Shown: positions 1 to 9,122 of the stretch, one piece after another | How positions within the stretch are numbered: the stretch's first letter is position 1 | How the letters are laid out: the number at the start of each line of letters is the position of its first letter | Assembly (NCBI GenBank): GCA_004173475.1 | Contig: SEBU01000002.1 | Coordinates: 1 to 64,000 of the forward strand | DNA length: 64,000 nt | Direction: 5' to 3' | Source of the DNA: Gammaproteobacteria bacterium | Lineage (GTDB): Bacteria > Pseudomonadota > Gammaproteobacteria > Pseudomonadales > Cellvibrionaceae | The notes under the pieces: model-generated | Told to the model about the DNA's origin: nothing | Database searches by the model: none | What the model saw: the letters and a program-made list of their open reading frames with translations, nothing else | Position numbers and translations under genes: made by a program

Positions 1-2949
1 CTGGGTACCGATGGCGATGCGGGCACCACCGTTACATACTCCTTAACCGACAATGCCGGTGGTCGCTTCGCGATCAACAGCACGACCGGTGTGATCACCG
101 TGGCCAATGGCAGCTTGCTCGATTATGAAAGTGCGACCAGCCACAACGTTACCGTGCTGGCCACCAGCAGTGATGGCAGTACGGCCAATCGAGCGTTTAG
201 CATTTCAGTGACCAACGTGAACGATGCCCCGGTGGCAACCGCAGCAACATATACCGGAAACGAAGATGCTGCGTTTATCACCGTTAATTTGGCGGGTACA
301 GACGTAGACGGCACGATAGCTAGCCTTAAAGTTTCATCTCTACCAACCGCTGCGCAAGGCGTGTTGTATTTGGCTGATGGCGTGACGGCAGTGACTACCG
401 CTATGAACTTAACGCCTGCTCAAGCGGCGGCGCTGAAGTTTGTTCCCAAGCTTAATTACAACGGCGAGTTTGATATTGCATTCACCGCAACAGATAACAG
501 CGGGGCGGTTTCATCGCCAGCGAATGCACACGTAGTTGTTAATGCTGTCAACGATGCACCCATAGCCAATAACGACCCAACGGCAAGTTCAAGTGTAGGG
601 GTGGGGCTGTTGTCTCAGTACTTCGCTTACAACGAAGGAGTTAATGGCGGAAACTTAACATCTATCGCGCAGATGAATGCTTTTATTAGTGGCCGTACGC
701 CGGACGCTACTTTTGTTGCGAAAACCTTTAACTATGGCTCTGACAATCTGTTCAGCAATGATTTAGGTCGCGGAACCAACTTGCAATCATTCCTGGGTTC
801 GGATGCCGCTTCCTTAAGTACTGATCCGGGCGACAGTACAGACGCGATTATTCGCATGTACGGTGCGGTTGAGCTAGCAGCGGGCACTTACAACTTCCAG
901 GTTCGTGGCGATGATGGTTATCAGATAAAAGTTGATGGAAAAGTCGTTGCGCTGGTTGATGCTATCCAATCGCCTACAGGTACAGTCCATTCGCAGTTCA
1001 CCTTAGCGGACAGCGGCTTGCATACCATAGAAATCCTATATTGGGATCAGGGTGGGCAGGCTGTATTTAAAATCGAACTGAGCGATAACAACGGAGTGAG
1101 TTACAACTTATTGTCTTCCAAGCCTACCTCCTACAATGCTGTTTACTCATTGAATGAGGACACTATATGGAGCGTGCCTGTATCGACTTTATTAGCGAAT
1201 GATACGGATGTTGATGGCGATACCTTGAGTATTGTCAGTGTGCAAAATGCGTTGCATGGCACCGTACAGATAGTGGGCTCAAACGTTGTATTTACGCCAG
1301 AGGCTAATTACTCCGGCATCGCCAGTTATACCTATACAATCAGCGACGGCAAGGGCGGAACGTCTACTGCTAAGGTAAATATTGATATTCAGCCTTTAAA
1401 TGATGCACCGCTTGCCGTGAACGATAATCTAACGGCAACTGAGGATGCATCAATTACTTACACAGCGGCACAGTTGCTGGGTAACGATTCCGATGTGGAC
1501 TCATCTGCGTTTACGATTTCCAGCGTAACTAGCGGTACAGGTGGTACTGCTGTGTTGAATGCTAACGGAACAGTGACTTTTACCCCGACGGCTAACTTCA
1601 ATGGCAACGCAACTTTCACTTATCGCGCGACCGATGGCAGCGCAATTTCCGCTCCTGCAACGGTAACTGTAGCGGTAGCGTCGGTTAACGATGCTCCATC
1701 AGGCACTAGTAGCTCGGTTGGCATTATCGAAGATCAAAGTCATACGCTAACCGTGGCCAACTTCGGTTTCACGGATACAGCTGACAACAATTCGTTATTA
1801 GCAGTGAGAATCAGCACTTTGCCAACTTCAGGAACCCTGTATTTGAACAATGTCGCGGTAACTGCGGGCACCTACATTTCTGTTGCGGATATTAGTGCGG
1901 GGAAACTTATTTATTTGCCATCAAATAATGATTCGGGCACCGCACGCACTTTCACCTTCCAGGTACAAGACGACGGCGGAACTGCAAACGGTGGGGTTAA
2001 TTTGGACGCAACACCCAATACCCTGACATTTAATATTGCTGATGTTCCCACCACTACCGATAAAACCGGTAATACAAACGCGAACACGTTTGCCGTTCTG
2101 GCGAACTCTGGTAATTTCTCTATTCTCGATAGTGGTGGTACAGACTCAATCAGCGTGACGACAGCAACGGGAGCTGTTTTCAACACACTCAACTTCGAGC
2201 ACGTAGGCAATAACCTAGAGTTTACTCAGGCAACAGCTGCTGGTTCTGCAAATGTTTCCGTTATTAACCAGTATGTTGCAGCGAACACAATTGAAACCTT
2301 GAGCTTTTCGTCAGGTGGCGATTATGCCGGTTTCCAAGTGGGCACAGCAGCTACAACGACATACACTCTAAATACGACTAACACCGGTACTTCGGGCAAC
2401 GACATTATTGTAGGCACTACAGCCGATGACACTATTAGTGGCGGTGGTGGCGCAGGTCGTGACATGTTATTCGGCGGAGCAGGGAACGACACAATTACCG
2501 CAGCCGGTACTGGTAACCACCTATTGGTCGGCGAACTTGGTAACGATACATTAATAGGCGGTGCAGGGTCCGATTGGCTTATCGGCGGCAAAGGTAACGA
2601 TAGCCTGACGGGTGGTGCGGGTGTTGATACTTTCGTATGGCAACTAGCCGACAAAGGAACAACCGCTGCACCGGCTGTTGATACCGTAAATGACTCTGAT
2701 GGCAGTGATAAATTGAACCTCAGCGATCTCTTGCAAGGAGAAAATAGCGGAAACCTGACTAATTACCTGCATTTCACCAGTGATGGTACGACTACCACAG
2801 TGTCTATCAGCTCAACGGGTGCGTTCGATGGTTCAAATTACGGTACCGCAACTGATCAAACGATCATATTGACCAATGTAAATTTAACCGGTGGTGATGC
2901 TGCTATTATTAATTTGCTTAAAACCAACAACAATTTAATTACCGATTAA
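1..2949 (+). CDS. RTX/cadherin-like type I-secreted adhesin, C-terminal part (5' end outside window)
   Basis: The frame is open from base 1, so the gene begins upstream and only about 980 C-terminal residues are visible. The protein is a chain of cadherin/Ig-like repeats separated by VNDAP-type linkers (near 211-235, 541-565, 1391-1425 and 1680-1700). A PA14-like domain interrupts the chain at about 600-1110 (GDDGYQIKVDG core). The C-terminus (about 2395-2640) carries RTX nonapeptides such as GGAGNDTI and GGKGNDSLTGGAG, followed by the aliphatic, Asp-rich tail typical of VC_A0849-type type I secretion targets. It is probably exported by an ABC-type secretion system and held in the outer membrane. 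Adjacent lapD and lapG indicate that it is a LapA-like substrate. The N-terminal retention module and LapG cleavage site are not in the window, so that assignment is inference. Confidence 0.9.
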   Translation: MGTDGDAGTTVTYSLTDNAGGRFAINSTTGVITVANGSLLDYESATSHNVTVLATSSDGSTANRAFSISVTNVNDAPVATAATYTGNEDAAFITVNLAGTDVDGTIASLKVSSLPTAAQGVLYLADGVTAVTTAMNLTPAQAAALKFVPKLNYNGEFDIAFTATDNSGAVSSPANAHVVVNAVNDAPIANNDPTASSSVGVGLLSQYFAYNEGVNGGNLTSIAQMNAFISGRTPDATFVAKTFNYGSDNLFSNDLGRGTNLQSFLGSDAASLSTDPGDSTDAIIRMYGAVELAAGTYNFQVRGDDGYQIKVDGKVVALVDAIQSPTGTVHSQFTLADSGLHTIEILYWDQGGQAVFKIELSDNNGVSYNLLSSKPTSYNAVYSLNEDTIWSVPVSTLLANDTDVDGDTLSIVSVQNALHGTVQIVGSNVVFTPEANYSGIASYTYTISDGKGGTSTAKVNIDIQPLNDAPLAVNDNLTATEDASITYTAAQLLGNDSDVDSSAFTISSVTSGTGGTAVLNANGTVTFTPTANFNGNATFTYRATDGSAISAPATVTVAVASVNDAPSGTSSSVGIIEDQSHTLTVANFGFTDTADNNSLLAVRISTLPTSGTLYLNNVAVTAGTYISVADISAGKLIYLPSNNDSGTARTFTFQVQDDGGTANGGVNLDATPNTLTFNIADVPTTTDKTGNTNANTFAVLANSGNFSILDSGGTDSISVTTATGAVFNTLNFEHVGNNLEFTQATAAGSANVSVINQYVAANTIETLSFSSGGDYAGFQVGTAATTTYTLNTTNTGTSGNDIIVGTTADDTISGGGGAGRDMLFGGAGNDTITAAGTGNHLLVGELGNDTLIGGAGSDWLIGGKGNDSLTGGAGVDTFVWQLADKGTTAAPAVDTVNDSDGSDKLNLSDLLQGENSGNLTNYLHFTSDGTTTTVSISSTGAFDGSNYGTATDQTIILTNVNLTGGDAAIINLLKTNNNLITD

Positions 2950-3004
2950 TTGTGTTGTTATCGCTCAGGGATGAGCTTCCGTGAAATCTAAAGCAGGTAC
3001 TTTT

Positions 3005-3334
3005 ATGTATATCAAGCGTAGTCCAGATGGAGCTATAAGCGCAGTGAGTCAAACTGCTACGCAAGAATTTAATGAATTTATTGCCGATGACTCTGGTGAG
3101 TTACACGCATTTTTTCATTCGTTAAAACCTGCTCAGGTTACATCACTTGAGCAGTCAGATCAGGCGATGGCGCGCGTACTGGAGGACGTTATTAATTTAT
3201 TGGTAGATCAAGGCACTATTCGCTTTACAGATTTGCCAGAAGCAGCGCAAGCAAAATTGTTATCTCGCCGCGAACTACGTGGTCAGCGCCAAGGTATGGA
3301 TTTGCTAGATGATGGGGATGATTTAAAAATATAA
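3005..3334 (+). CDS. Small acidic protein of unknown function downstream of adhesin
   Basis: This encodes about 109 residues from the ATG at 3005; an in-frame GTG at 2981 would add eight. The ATG is preferred because GCAGG lies 8 nt ahead of it. The protein is soluble, with no signal peptide. A central segment contains VLEDVINLLVDQGTIRFTDLP followed by AAQAKLL. This pattern recurs in small proteobacterial proteins that databases often label 'tryptophan synthase subunit beta-like', a name with no functional support that I know of. It lies 55 bp after the adhesin stop and probably shares its transcript. No catalytic motif is visible and the function is unknown. Confidence 0.75.
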   Translation: MYIKRSPDGAISAVSQTATQEFNEFIADDSGELHAFFHSLKPAQVTSLEQSDQAMARVLEDVINLLVDQGTIRFTDLPEAAQAKLLSRRELRGQRQGMDLLDDGDDLKI

Positions 3335-3404
3335 TTAAAAAAAACGAAACTAAGAAAGAAAAAATAGAAATAGAAAGATGCAAAAAAAAGAAAAGCAAAA
3401 ATCA

Positions 3405-3434
3405 AAGGCGCTCAAATTATTGAGCGCCTTTTTT
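3405..3434. terminator. Bidirectional rho-independent terminator
   Basis: A perfect 10-bp stem (AAGGCGCTCA / TGAGCGCCTT) with a 6-nt loop is followed by a T-run on the plus strand and preceded by an A-run that serves the minus strand. It sits between the convergent small acidic protein gene and lapD, so it can end both transcripts. Confidence 0.85.
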
Positions 3435-5341
3435 TATATTCCAGGCCCGGTAAAACCATCTATATCCAATTGAATTAATTTTTCTTTCTCATCGTTCGAA
3501 TGAACGCCTTCTGCAATCATTTGCATTCCGAGAGAATGGCCGATTTTACATAAGCCTGCTAAGAAATTTTGATTGCCGGTATTGTTATGAATGTCGCGAA
3601 CTATGGCTCCGTCAATTTTTAAATAGTGCAAACCTATATCTTGCAATTCGCGAATTTTTGTAAACTCCAAACCTACATGTTCGAGACCGATATGACAGCC
3701 CATTGCGCGTAACGCATTGGTAAAACTACGCAACTCTGCCATATGTCGTAAGGCGCATGATTCAGGAAATTCCAACCATAAGTTTTTGGCTTTCGTTAGA
3801 GATCCACCGATCATCGCCAAGGCGTCTTCGCGGAACATTGCGTTACACAATGAATCCGCAGAAATGTTAACAGCGATAGCATTATCTTTTTCAAGGGATT
3901 CAAGTGCAGTTTTGATCACTTCCAAATCTATGGTTGGCATTATTCCGAGCCGCGCTGCCCAAGGCATAAAATATCCGGCGGGCTGCCAGTCATCATCCAA
4001 TAGTAATCGCACAGGGGCTTCATAATGCAAAATAACTCCTGCCGGCGCGCGAACAGGAAAATGCGCCAACTGAATTCTTTTCATATGCAGCGCTTGATTA
4101 ATAGCTTCACGCCAATCACCCAAGTTACGGTGTGCAAGAGGTTGATTATTGCTAACAATTACAACGGCGCGATTACCTTTTAGCTCGGCTTGCGCCAAGG
4201 CTCCGTCTAATTTGTGTAAAAGTTCATTTCGCTTCTCGCCACTAGCGTAAGTACAAACCGCGATAGGCAATTGAATCGCTTTAAGATTTTGATTATCTAA
4301 TTGAGAGTTAATTTGTTCGGACAATTCAGCGCCAATAGGTTCTGCGGAAGATTTTCCTGAAATTACCAGCATGAAATCGCTGCCGTTTAAACGCCCAGCG
4401 TGGCTACCTTCGTAGCGACCAACGAATTGGTGTAACACCCTGGAAATTTGCAATAGCGTGTGATCGACCGCAGCGCGACCCAGATGATTATTTAATTCGG
4501 CGAGATTTAAAAACCGAATAATTGCAATAACACCCGAGCTGTCACTATCATCGCGATTTAATTTACTTTCTAACAGGTTCAAGAAATGATTTCTGTTGGG
4601 TAGTTCGGTCAGGAAATCCAGTTGCGATTCACGTCGTAATTTTTCCAGCTGCTGCGTTTCTTTTTCGAGCATGGTTTTTACGCTCAGCGAAAGCGCATTC
4701 ATCGCCCGTACCAAACGTTGGAATTCAGTTGTCTTAGGTTCATTTGACGTAACAAAGCGTCGCTCGCCGATTGCTTCGGCTTGTTTAATTACTGTATTTA
4801 AAGGGCTCGAAATAAATTTCAAAATTAATGTGCCAGCTATTCCGCTAATAACGGCTGCTACAGCAAACCAGGTGAGTAATTGCGATGTGCTTTCCCATAA
4901 AGCTTGCCATGCGTAGCGTGAATGACTTTTCACGACCAAAGTTCCGTATTGTTTCCAGCCATCTTGTACTTGGGCTATACCAGGTGCTGCGTCAAAATTT
5001 ACCAGCTTCATAAACCAGCCAGGTACTGTGAATGTTGCTTTGTCAGTTTTAATTTCTTCGTAGCGACGCGACACCAGAATATTTTTTTCCGGATCAATCA
5101 ATGAAATGACTTCGTAGTGCCCTGTGTCAAATTGCGCGCTTACTAACAATTCAAAAGTCACTGGGTCTTTTTCCATCTGCGACATGGAAAGCGCGAGCGT
5201 ATTCGCGTTATCCATATTTTTTATGCGCAACTGTTCTTCAAGATAACTCTTGGCAGACATGACACTTATTGTGAAGCTACCGCCCATTGCGAGTAATAGC
5301 ATCACGATGATTGCGATCCATAATTGTTTTATGAGTGACAT
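3434..5341 (-). CDS. lapD: LapD-type c-di-GMP receptor with degenerate GGDEF and EAL domains
   Basis: This 635-residue inner-membrane protein has TM1 at about 7-27, a periplasmic LapD/MoxY-type domain at about 30-150, TM2 at about 155-177, a HAMP segment, a GGDEF-like domain and an EAL-like domain. The GGDEF motif is replaced by NGSDF (about 319-323) and the EAL motif by EAPVRL (about 441-446). Both enzymatic sites therefore look dead, as in known LapD proteins, which bind rather than make or break c-di-GMP. In the established Lap model, ligand-bound LapD recruits the periplasmic protease LapG and so preserves the surface adhesin. The gene follows lapG with a 28-bp gap, and a large RTX adhesin lies opposite. 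Length matches the family. Confidence 0.92.
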   Translation of the reverse strand: MSLIKQLWIAIIVMLLLAMGGSFTISVMSAKSYLEEQLRIKNMDNANTLALSMSQMEKDPVTFELLVSAQFDTGHYEVISLIDPEKNILVSRRYEEIKTDKATFTVPGWFMKLVNFDAAPGIAQVQDGWKQYGTLVVKSHSRYAWQALWESTSQLLTWFAVAAVISGIAGTLILKFISSPLNTVIKQAEAIGERRFVTSNEPKTTEFQRLVRAMNALSLSVKTMLEKETQQLEKLRRESQLDFLTELPNRNHFLNLLESKLNRDDSDSSGVIAIIRFLNLAELNNHLGRAAVDHTLLQISRVLHQFVGRYEGSHAGRLNGSDFMLVISGKSSAEPIGAELSEQINSQLDNQNLKAIQLPIAVCTYASGEKRNELLHKLDGALAQAELKGNRAVVIVSNNQPLAHRNLGDWREAINQALHMKRIQLAHFPVRAPAGVILHYEAPVRLLLDDDWQPAGYFMPWAARLGIMPTIDLEVIKTALESLEKDNAIAVNISADSLCNAMFREDALAMIGGSLTKAKNLWLEFPESCALRHMAELRSFTNALRAMGCHIGLEHVGLEFTKIRELQDIGLHYLKIDGAIVRDIHNNTGNQNFLAGLCKIGHSLGMQMIAEGVHSNDEKEKLIQLDIDGFTGPGI

Positions 5342-5369
5342 AACGACTCCAATTAAAAACTTTTTGGGT

Positions 5370-6074
5370 TCAAAACCCTTCTTGCTTCATTCGTTCAAGC
5401 ACGTCGCGCCAGCGTGACAGACGTGCAGTGGGATCAATCTGAGGTTGGGCTTGATTACCAACCCACAAGCCCTCACTATTAAAACTAAATACCGGGCGTA
5501 AATCGGTACGCTTATCAGCCGCTTCAATGTTGGAAATCAGGCTATCCAAAATCAGGGGAATTGAATTTGGTTGTTCGTAGTAACCAAGCACCATATGAGC
5601 CTGAAATACTTTACTGGAAGAGCCGCCAATTTGTGCTTTTACGTAGATGAGACGTAACTGCTCGGGGGGAATTCCCAGCCGCAGGAGGGTAAAATATTTT
5701 GCGATAGTGTAGTCTTCACAATCACCTGCTTCACTACCTAATGTTTCAAGCGGCGTTGCCCAATAATCGCTGATTTTCCAGTGAACGATGTCGTCTTCGA
5801 ATCGGGTATTTTTATTAAAAAATTCATTAACAGCTTTATTTTTTTCTGCCGTTGATTTGGTTTTATTATTGTCCAGTAAGCTTTCCCATGCGTGGAGCTT
5901 GGTTACACCTTTTGTGCCGAAGCGTTTTTGCATGGTGTTTTCAAGCTTGTTTACAGTAATTTCTGCAAAACTCAAAAACCCGAACATCAACAGGCAGGTG
6001 AACATAACCCCGCGCAAATGGCGTTTCCAGAGGAGCCAGGAAATCCTGAGTTCGTTTGAGTGATGTTTTAGCAA
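5370..6074 (-). CDS. lapG: LapG periplasmic cysteine protease (transglutaminase-like)
   Basis: This 234-residue protein has an N-terminal hydrophobic export segment (about 21-38). The bacterial transglutaminase-like cysteine protease fold follows, with a visible triad: Cys119 in AGDCEDY, His160 in AHMVLGYY and Asp177 in LILDSL. The DYWATPLE and LRLIYVKA segments are characteristic of LapG. LapG cleaves LapA-type adhesins near their N-terminus, releasing cells from surfaces when c-di-GMP is low. It is the first gene of a lapG-lapD unit. The start shown gives a basic N-terminus before the hydrophobic stretch; a later start is possible. Confidence 0.93.
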   Translation of the reverse strand: MLKHHSNELRISWLLWKRHLRGVMFTCLLMFGFLSFAEITVNKLENTMQKRFGTKGVTKLHAWESLLDNNKTKSTAEKNKAVNEFFNKNTRFEDDIVHWKISDYWATPLETLGSEAGDCEDYTIAKYFTLLRLGIPPEQLRLIYVKAQIGGSSSKVFQAHMVLGYYEQPNSIPLILDSLISNIEAADKRTDLRPVFSFNSEGLWVGNQAQPQIDPTARLSRWRDVLERMKQEGF

Positions 6075-6157
6075 TGCCGCAGATCAATGTAAGCTTTTAA
6101 AAAGCTGAATTCTTGGATGTCTTGAGTATAGTCAAGCTTTTGCATCTGGCAGATTTT

Positions 6158-6292
6158 ATGATGTTGAATTTATTGGGATTTTCGATCCCTAATCGCAAGT
6201 TAGATGACCGTAACGATCCCAACAAATTTCCGGCAGTTAACGCTTACATGCAAGCGCTGAGAATGTTAGGTGTAACGCAAAATTATTCATGA
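6158..6292 (+). CDS. Possible small ORF in the lapG-YSC84 gap
   Basis: This is a 44-codon ORF with an ATG start in the roughly 300-bp gap between divergent lapG and the SYLF lipoprotein gene. The frame is open back to 6101. The product would be a short polar peptide (…PNRKLDDRNDPNKF…) with no signal peptide or known motif. There is no strong Shine-Dalgarno sequence before the ATG. It could be a real small protein, a gene remnant or chance. Otherwise the gap shows nothing beyond the expected divergent promoters. Confidence 0.2.
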   Translation: MMLNLLGFSIPNRKLDDRNDPNKFPAVNAYMQALRMLGVTQNYS

Positions 6293-6371
6293 ATGCCCAC
6301 CCAAACCTAAGATACGCTTGCCTCTATGCTTATGAACCTGCATTCTGCCAAAAACTATTTCGGAGCTTGAT

Positions 6372-6947
6372 ATGAGAAGAATAATACATGTTGTTTTAGG
6401 GCTCGCTGTTGTATGGCTTGTTTCAGGATGTACTACGACCAAAGGAGTGTCGACCCAGGAAAAACGTCAGGCCGCGTTGGACATGCGCACGCAGGTATTG
6501 TCAGATCTTTATAAATTAAACCCCGATGCGCGTGCACAGGTTGCCGCGTCGCCAGGTTACGCCGTGTTCAGTAATGCCAACGTGAGTTTATTGTTTGCCA
6601 GTTTTGGTGGTGGTTATGGCGTGGCGGAAAATAAACGTCTTAAGCAAACCGTATTTATGAAAATGGGCGAGGCGGGCATCGGCCTGGGGTTGGGTGTAAA
6701 AGATTTTCGTGCAGTATTTATTTTTAAAACCCAGGAGTCGCTTGAGGCGTTTATCAATAACGGTTGGGAATTTGGCGGCCATGTCGATGCAGCGGCTAAA
6801 GCGGGGGATAAGGGCAGGGCTGTGGGTGGAGAAGCTATGCTAAATGGTGTAACTATTTATCAAATAACCGAAAGTGGTTTGGCATTGCAGGCTACGTTCA
6901 AGGGAACAAAGTTTTGGAAGGATAACGAATTAAATCAGTCACCTTAA
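6372..6947 (+). CDS. YSC84/SYLF-domain lipoprotein
   Basis: This 191-residue protein has a lipoprotein signal peptide ending in LVSGC (Cys about 20). A SYLF/YSC84-type domain follows, recognisable from PGYAVFSNANVSLLFASFGGG, a glycine-rich GEAGIGLGLG block and a C-terminal sheet ending in KGTKFWKD. SYLF domains are associated with lipid binding, and bacterial members are secreted or periplasmic lipoproteins of unclear role. It has its own RBS (GGAG just before the ATG) and its own terminator, so it is probably monocistronic. Confidence 0.85.
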   Translation: MRRIIHVVLGLAVVWLVSGCTTTKGVSTQEKRQAALDMRTQVLSDLYKLNPDARAQVAASPGYAVFSNANVSLLFASFGGGYGVAENKRLKQTVFMKMGEAGIGLGLGVKDFRAVFIFKTQESLEAFINNGWEFGGHVDAAAKAGDKGRAVGGEAMLNGVTIYQITESGLALQATFKGTKFWKDNELNQSP

Positions 6948-6963
6948 ATATGTAATTAACAAA

Positions 6964-6991
6964 AAAATGGCCTCAACGCGCGGCCATTTTT
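6964..6991. terminator. Terminator between lipoprotein gene and lpxH
   Basis: A 9-bp perfect stem (AAAATGGCC / GGCCATTTT) has T and A runs on its two sides. It lies between two convergent genes and its right edge overlaps the end of lpxH, so it can work in both directions. Confidence 0.8.
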
Positions 6992-7712
6992 AAATATCCC
7001 AACTAATTAATTCCAACGATTTTTCATCTGCCACAATTGCCCAGGCTTTGTAGTGCCAGTCACCCAAAACAATTCGCTCTGCTTTTTCCCCGTTGATTTC
7101 AAACTCGTGGCGAGCGGGGCGATGAGTGTGGCCATGGATCAGACGTCTCACTCCAGCCTTCTGCATAACCTCGATAACTTCGCGCTGGTTTACATCCATA
7201 ATGTCTTCAGCTTTCAAGCTGTTCATCAACTGGCTTTTTTCACGTAATTGCGCCGCTAATGCACGGCGAGCGGCAAGTGATTGAGAGAGAACTTGCTGTT
7301 GCCACTGTGGTGAACGAACCTGCTGGCGAAATGCGATGTAATCTTTATCGTCGGTACATAATTGATCACCATGCAATAGCAAGGTAGGGCAATTAAATAA
7401 ATTTATAACTGTGCCTTCCGCTAATAAACTTGCACCGGCCTGTTCGGCAAATTTTTCGCCCATCAAAAAATCGCGGTTACCGTGCATTAAAAAAATTTGC
7501 GTGCCTGCGTCGCTTAATTTTTTTAATTCTTCGGCTACTTGTTTATTCAGCGGATCATCATCATCGTCGCCAATCCATGCATCAAAAAAATCGCCCAAAA
7601 TATACAGTTTTTCTGCACCTAAAGCCTGCGTGTGCAAAAAATGAAAAAACGCCCGCGTGAGCTGCGGGCGTGATTCGTGGAGATGCAAATCCGAAATAAA
7701 CAGCGTACGCAT
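6990..7712 (-). CDS. lpxH: UDP-2,3-diacylglucosamine diphosphatase
   Basis: This 240-residue metallophosphoesterase hydrolyses UDP-2,3-diacylglucosamine to lipid X and UMP in lipid A synthesis, at the cytoplasmic face of the inner membrane. All the metal-ligand motifs are present: ISDLHLHES at the N-terminus, GDFFDAWIGDD, HGNRDFLMG and HGHTHRPARH near the C-terminus. Length is typical for LpxH. The start is 3 bp from the ppiB stop, giving a ppiB-lpxH operon, an arrangement common in gammaproteobacteria. Confidence 0.95.
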   Translation of the reverse strand: MRTLFISDLHLHESRPQLTRAFFHFLHTQALGAEKLYILGDFFDAWIGDDDDDPLNKQVAEELKKLSDAGTQIFLMHGNRDFLMGEKFAEQAGASLLAEGTVINLFNCPTLLLHGDQLCTDDKDYIAFRQQVRSPQWQQQVLSQSLAARRALAAQLREKSQLMNSLKAEDIMDVNQREVIEVMQKAGVRRLIHGHTHRPARHEFEINGEKAERIVLGDWHYKAWAIVADEKSLELISWDI

Positions 7713-7714
7713 TT

Positions 7715-8218
7715 TTATTTAGCGTCGTCGAGCGTTACATTTTGAATGATTACTGTCTCGAGAGGAACATCTTGGTGGTGGCCTTTGCTACCGGTTTTTA
7801 CACCTTTAATTTTATTAACAACATCCATTCCCGCAGTCACTTTACCAAAAACAGCGTAACCCCAGCCTTGGCTGTTTTTAGCGGTGTGATTTAAAAAGCT
7901 ATTGTCTTTTACGTTGATAAAAAATTGCGAGCTTGCACTGTGCGGGTCGCTGGTGCGTGCCATAGCAAGGGTGCCCACCAAGTTTTTCAAACCGTTATCT
8001 GCTTCGTTTTGAATCGGAGGATATTTTTCTTTCTTCTCACTCATGTCCTCGCTCATTCCGCCGCCCTGGATCATAAAACCATCAATTACGCGGTGAAAAA
8101 TGGTGCCGTTGTAAAAACCTTCCTCAGCGTATTTTTTAAAATTGGCTGCGCTGAGAGGTGCTTTTTCAAAATCCAATTCTATGACTATGTCGCCGTAGTT
8201 GGTGTGTAGGGTAATCAT
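7715..8218 (-). CDS. ppiB: Peptidyl-prolyl cis-trans isomerase B (cyclophilin)
   Basis: This 167-residue single-domain cyclophilin has no signal peptide and is therefore a cytoplasmic prolyl isomerase that assists folding. The family core is present: [33 protein letters not shown] and [16 protein letters not shown], including the catalytic Arg of FHR. GGAG-like bases just ahead of the ATG support the start. It is first in a two-gene unit with lpxH and is divergent from tmk. Confidence 0.95.
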   Translation of the reverse strand: MITLHTNYGDIVIELDFEKAPLSAANFKKYAEEGFYNGTIFHRVIDGFMIQGGGMSEDMSEKKEKYPPIQNEADNGLKNLVGTLAMARTSDPHSASSQFFINVKDNSFLNHTAKNSQGWGYAVFGKVTAGMDVVNKIKGVKTGSKGHHQDVPLETVIIQNVTLDDAK

Positions 8219-8381
8219 GGGAAACTCCTAAAACGATAGAGACTGATAATATCGATAAACGATGGTAAAAGATCGGCACGTAAAAAGCGGGTATGATACG
8301 CGTTCAATGAAGGCGAAGGGAACTTTCCAGCGTGTAAAAAGCTAATTCATTCAATTAAATTTAAAAAAATCGGAAGGGCAC

Positions 8382-9011
8382 ATGTTGCGCGGTAAATTTC
8401 TCTCCATAGAGGGTACGGAAGGTGTAGGAAAAAGCACCAATTTGGTGTTTGTGCGAGATTGGCTGCAAGCGAGAGGTATAGAAGTCGTGGTAACTCGCGA
8501 GCCAGGCGGAACTCCATTAGCGGAGGAAATTCGCAGCCTGTTACTGGCAAAGCGCGACGAGAAAGTCGACGAAACTGCAGAGCTCCTACTCGTATTTGCT
8601 GCGCGTGCGCAACATATTGCGCAGGTTATCAAGCCCACGCTTGAACGTGGCGCCTGGATTTTAAGTGATCGTTTTACGGACGCTACTTATGCTTATCAGG
8701 GCGGTGGTCGCGGATTAAATACAGACACCATTTCGCAGCTTGAAGTATTGGTGCAAAAGCAATTACGTCCTGACTTAACCTTAATTTTAGATATAGATGT
8801 AGAACAAGGTTTGAACCGCGCTCGTCAACGCGGTGAGCTGGATCGGTTCGAAAGTGAAGCGGTTAGTTTTTTTGAGCGTGTTCGTATCGCTTACCAACTA
8901 CGTGCAAAAGCGGCACCGGAAAATTATGCAATCATCAATGCGGGCCAAGAATTGATTAGTGTTCAGGCTGATATAAATGCCGCGCTAACCCGACTTTTGG
9001 ATGGCGCTTAA
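8382..9011 (+). CDS. tmk: Thymidylate kinase
   Basis: This 209-residue P-loop kinase converts dTMP to dTDP with ATP. The Walker A motif [10 protein letters not shown] is at residues 10-19, the DR motif lies in [18 protein letters not shown], and the LID-like segment is [12 protein letters not shown]. Length is normal for the family. In related genomes tmk is usually followed directly by holB. Here a pilin-like gene and an opposite-strand rluA separate the two. Confidence 0.96.
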   Translation: MLRGKFLSIEGTEGVGKSTNLVFVRDWLQARGIEVVVTREPGGTPLAEEIRSLLLAKRDEKVDETAELLLVFAARAQHIAQVIKPTLERGAWILSDRFTDATYAYQGGGRGLNTDTISQLEVLVQKQLRPDLTLILDIDVEQGLNRARQRGELDRFESEAVSFFERVRIAYQLRAKAAPENYAIINAGQELISVQADINAALTRLLDGA

Positions 9012-9122
9012 AATATCATGTTTGCGTATCTAATGATCTGGACTAAAGTTTAAATAAGGCGTTATTTCTATCGTGCATTTAGAAATACACTGACGAAAAC
9101 TTAACCGGATGGAGTGATGCAC

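Noticed and set aside
2497-2508. TAAG tetrapeptide in the adhesin, resembling a LapG cleavage site
   Set aside because: It lies within the C-terminal RTX repeats (DTITAAGTGN), not in the N-terminal linker where LapG acts, so it is a chance match.
3335-3404. Very purine-rich A/G stretch after the small acidic protein gene
   Set aside because: No ORF, repeat unit or symmetry; it reads as a low-complexity spacer in front of a good terminator.
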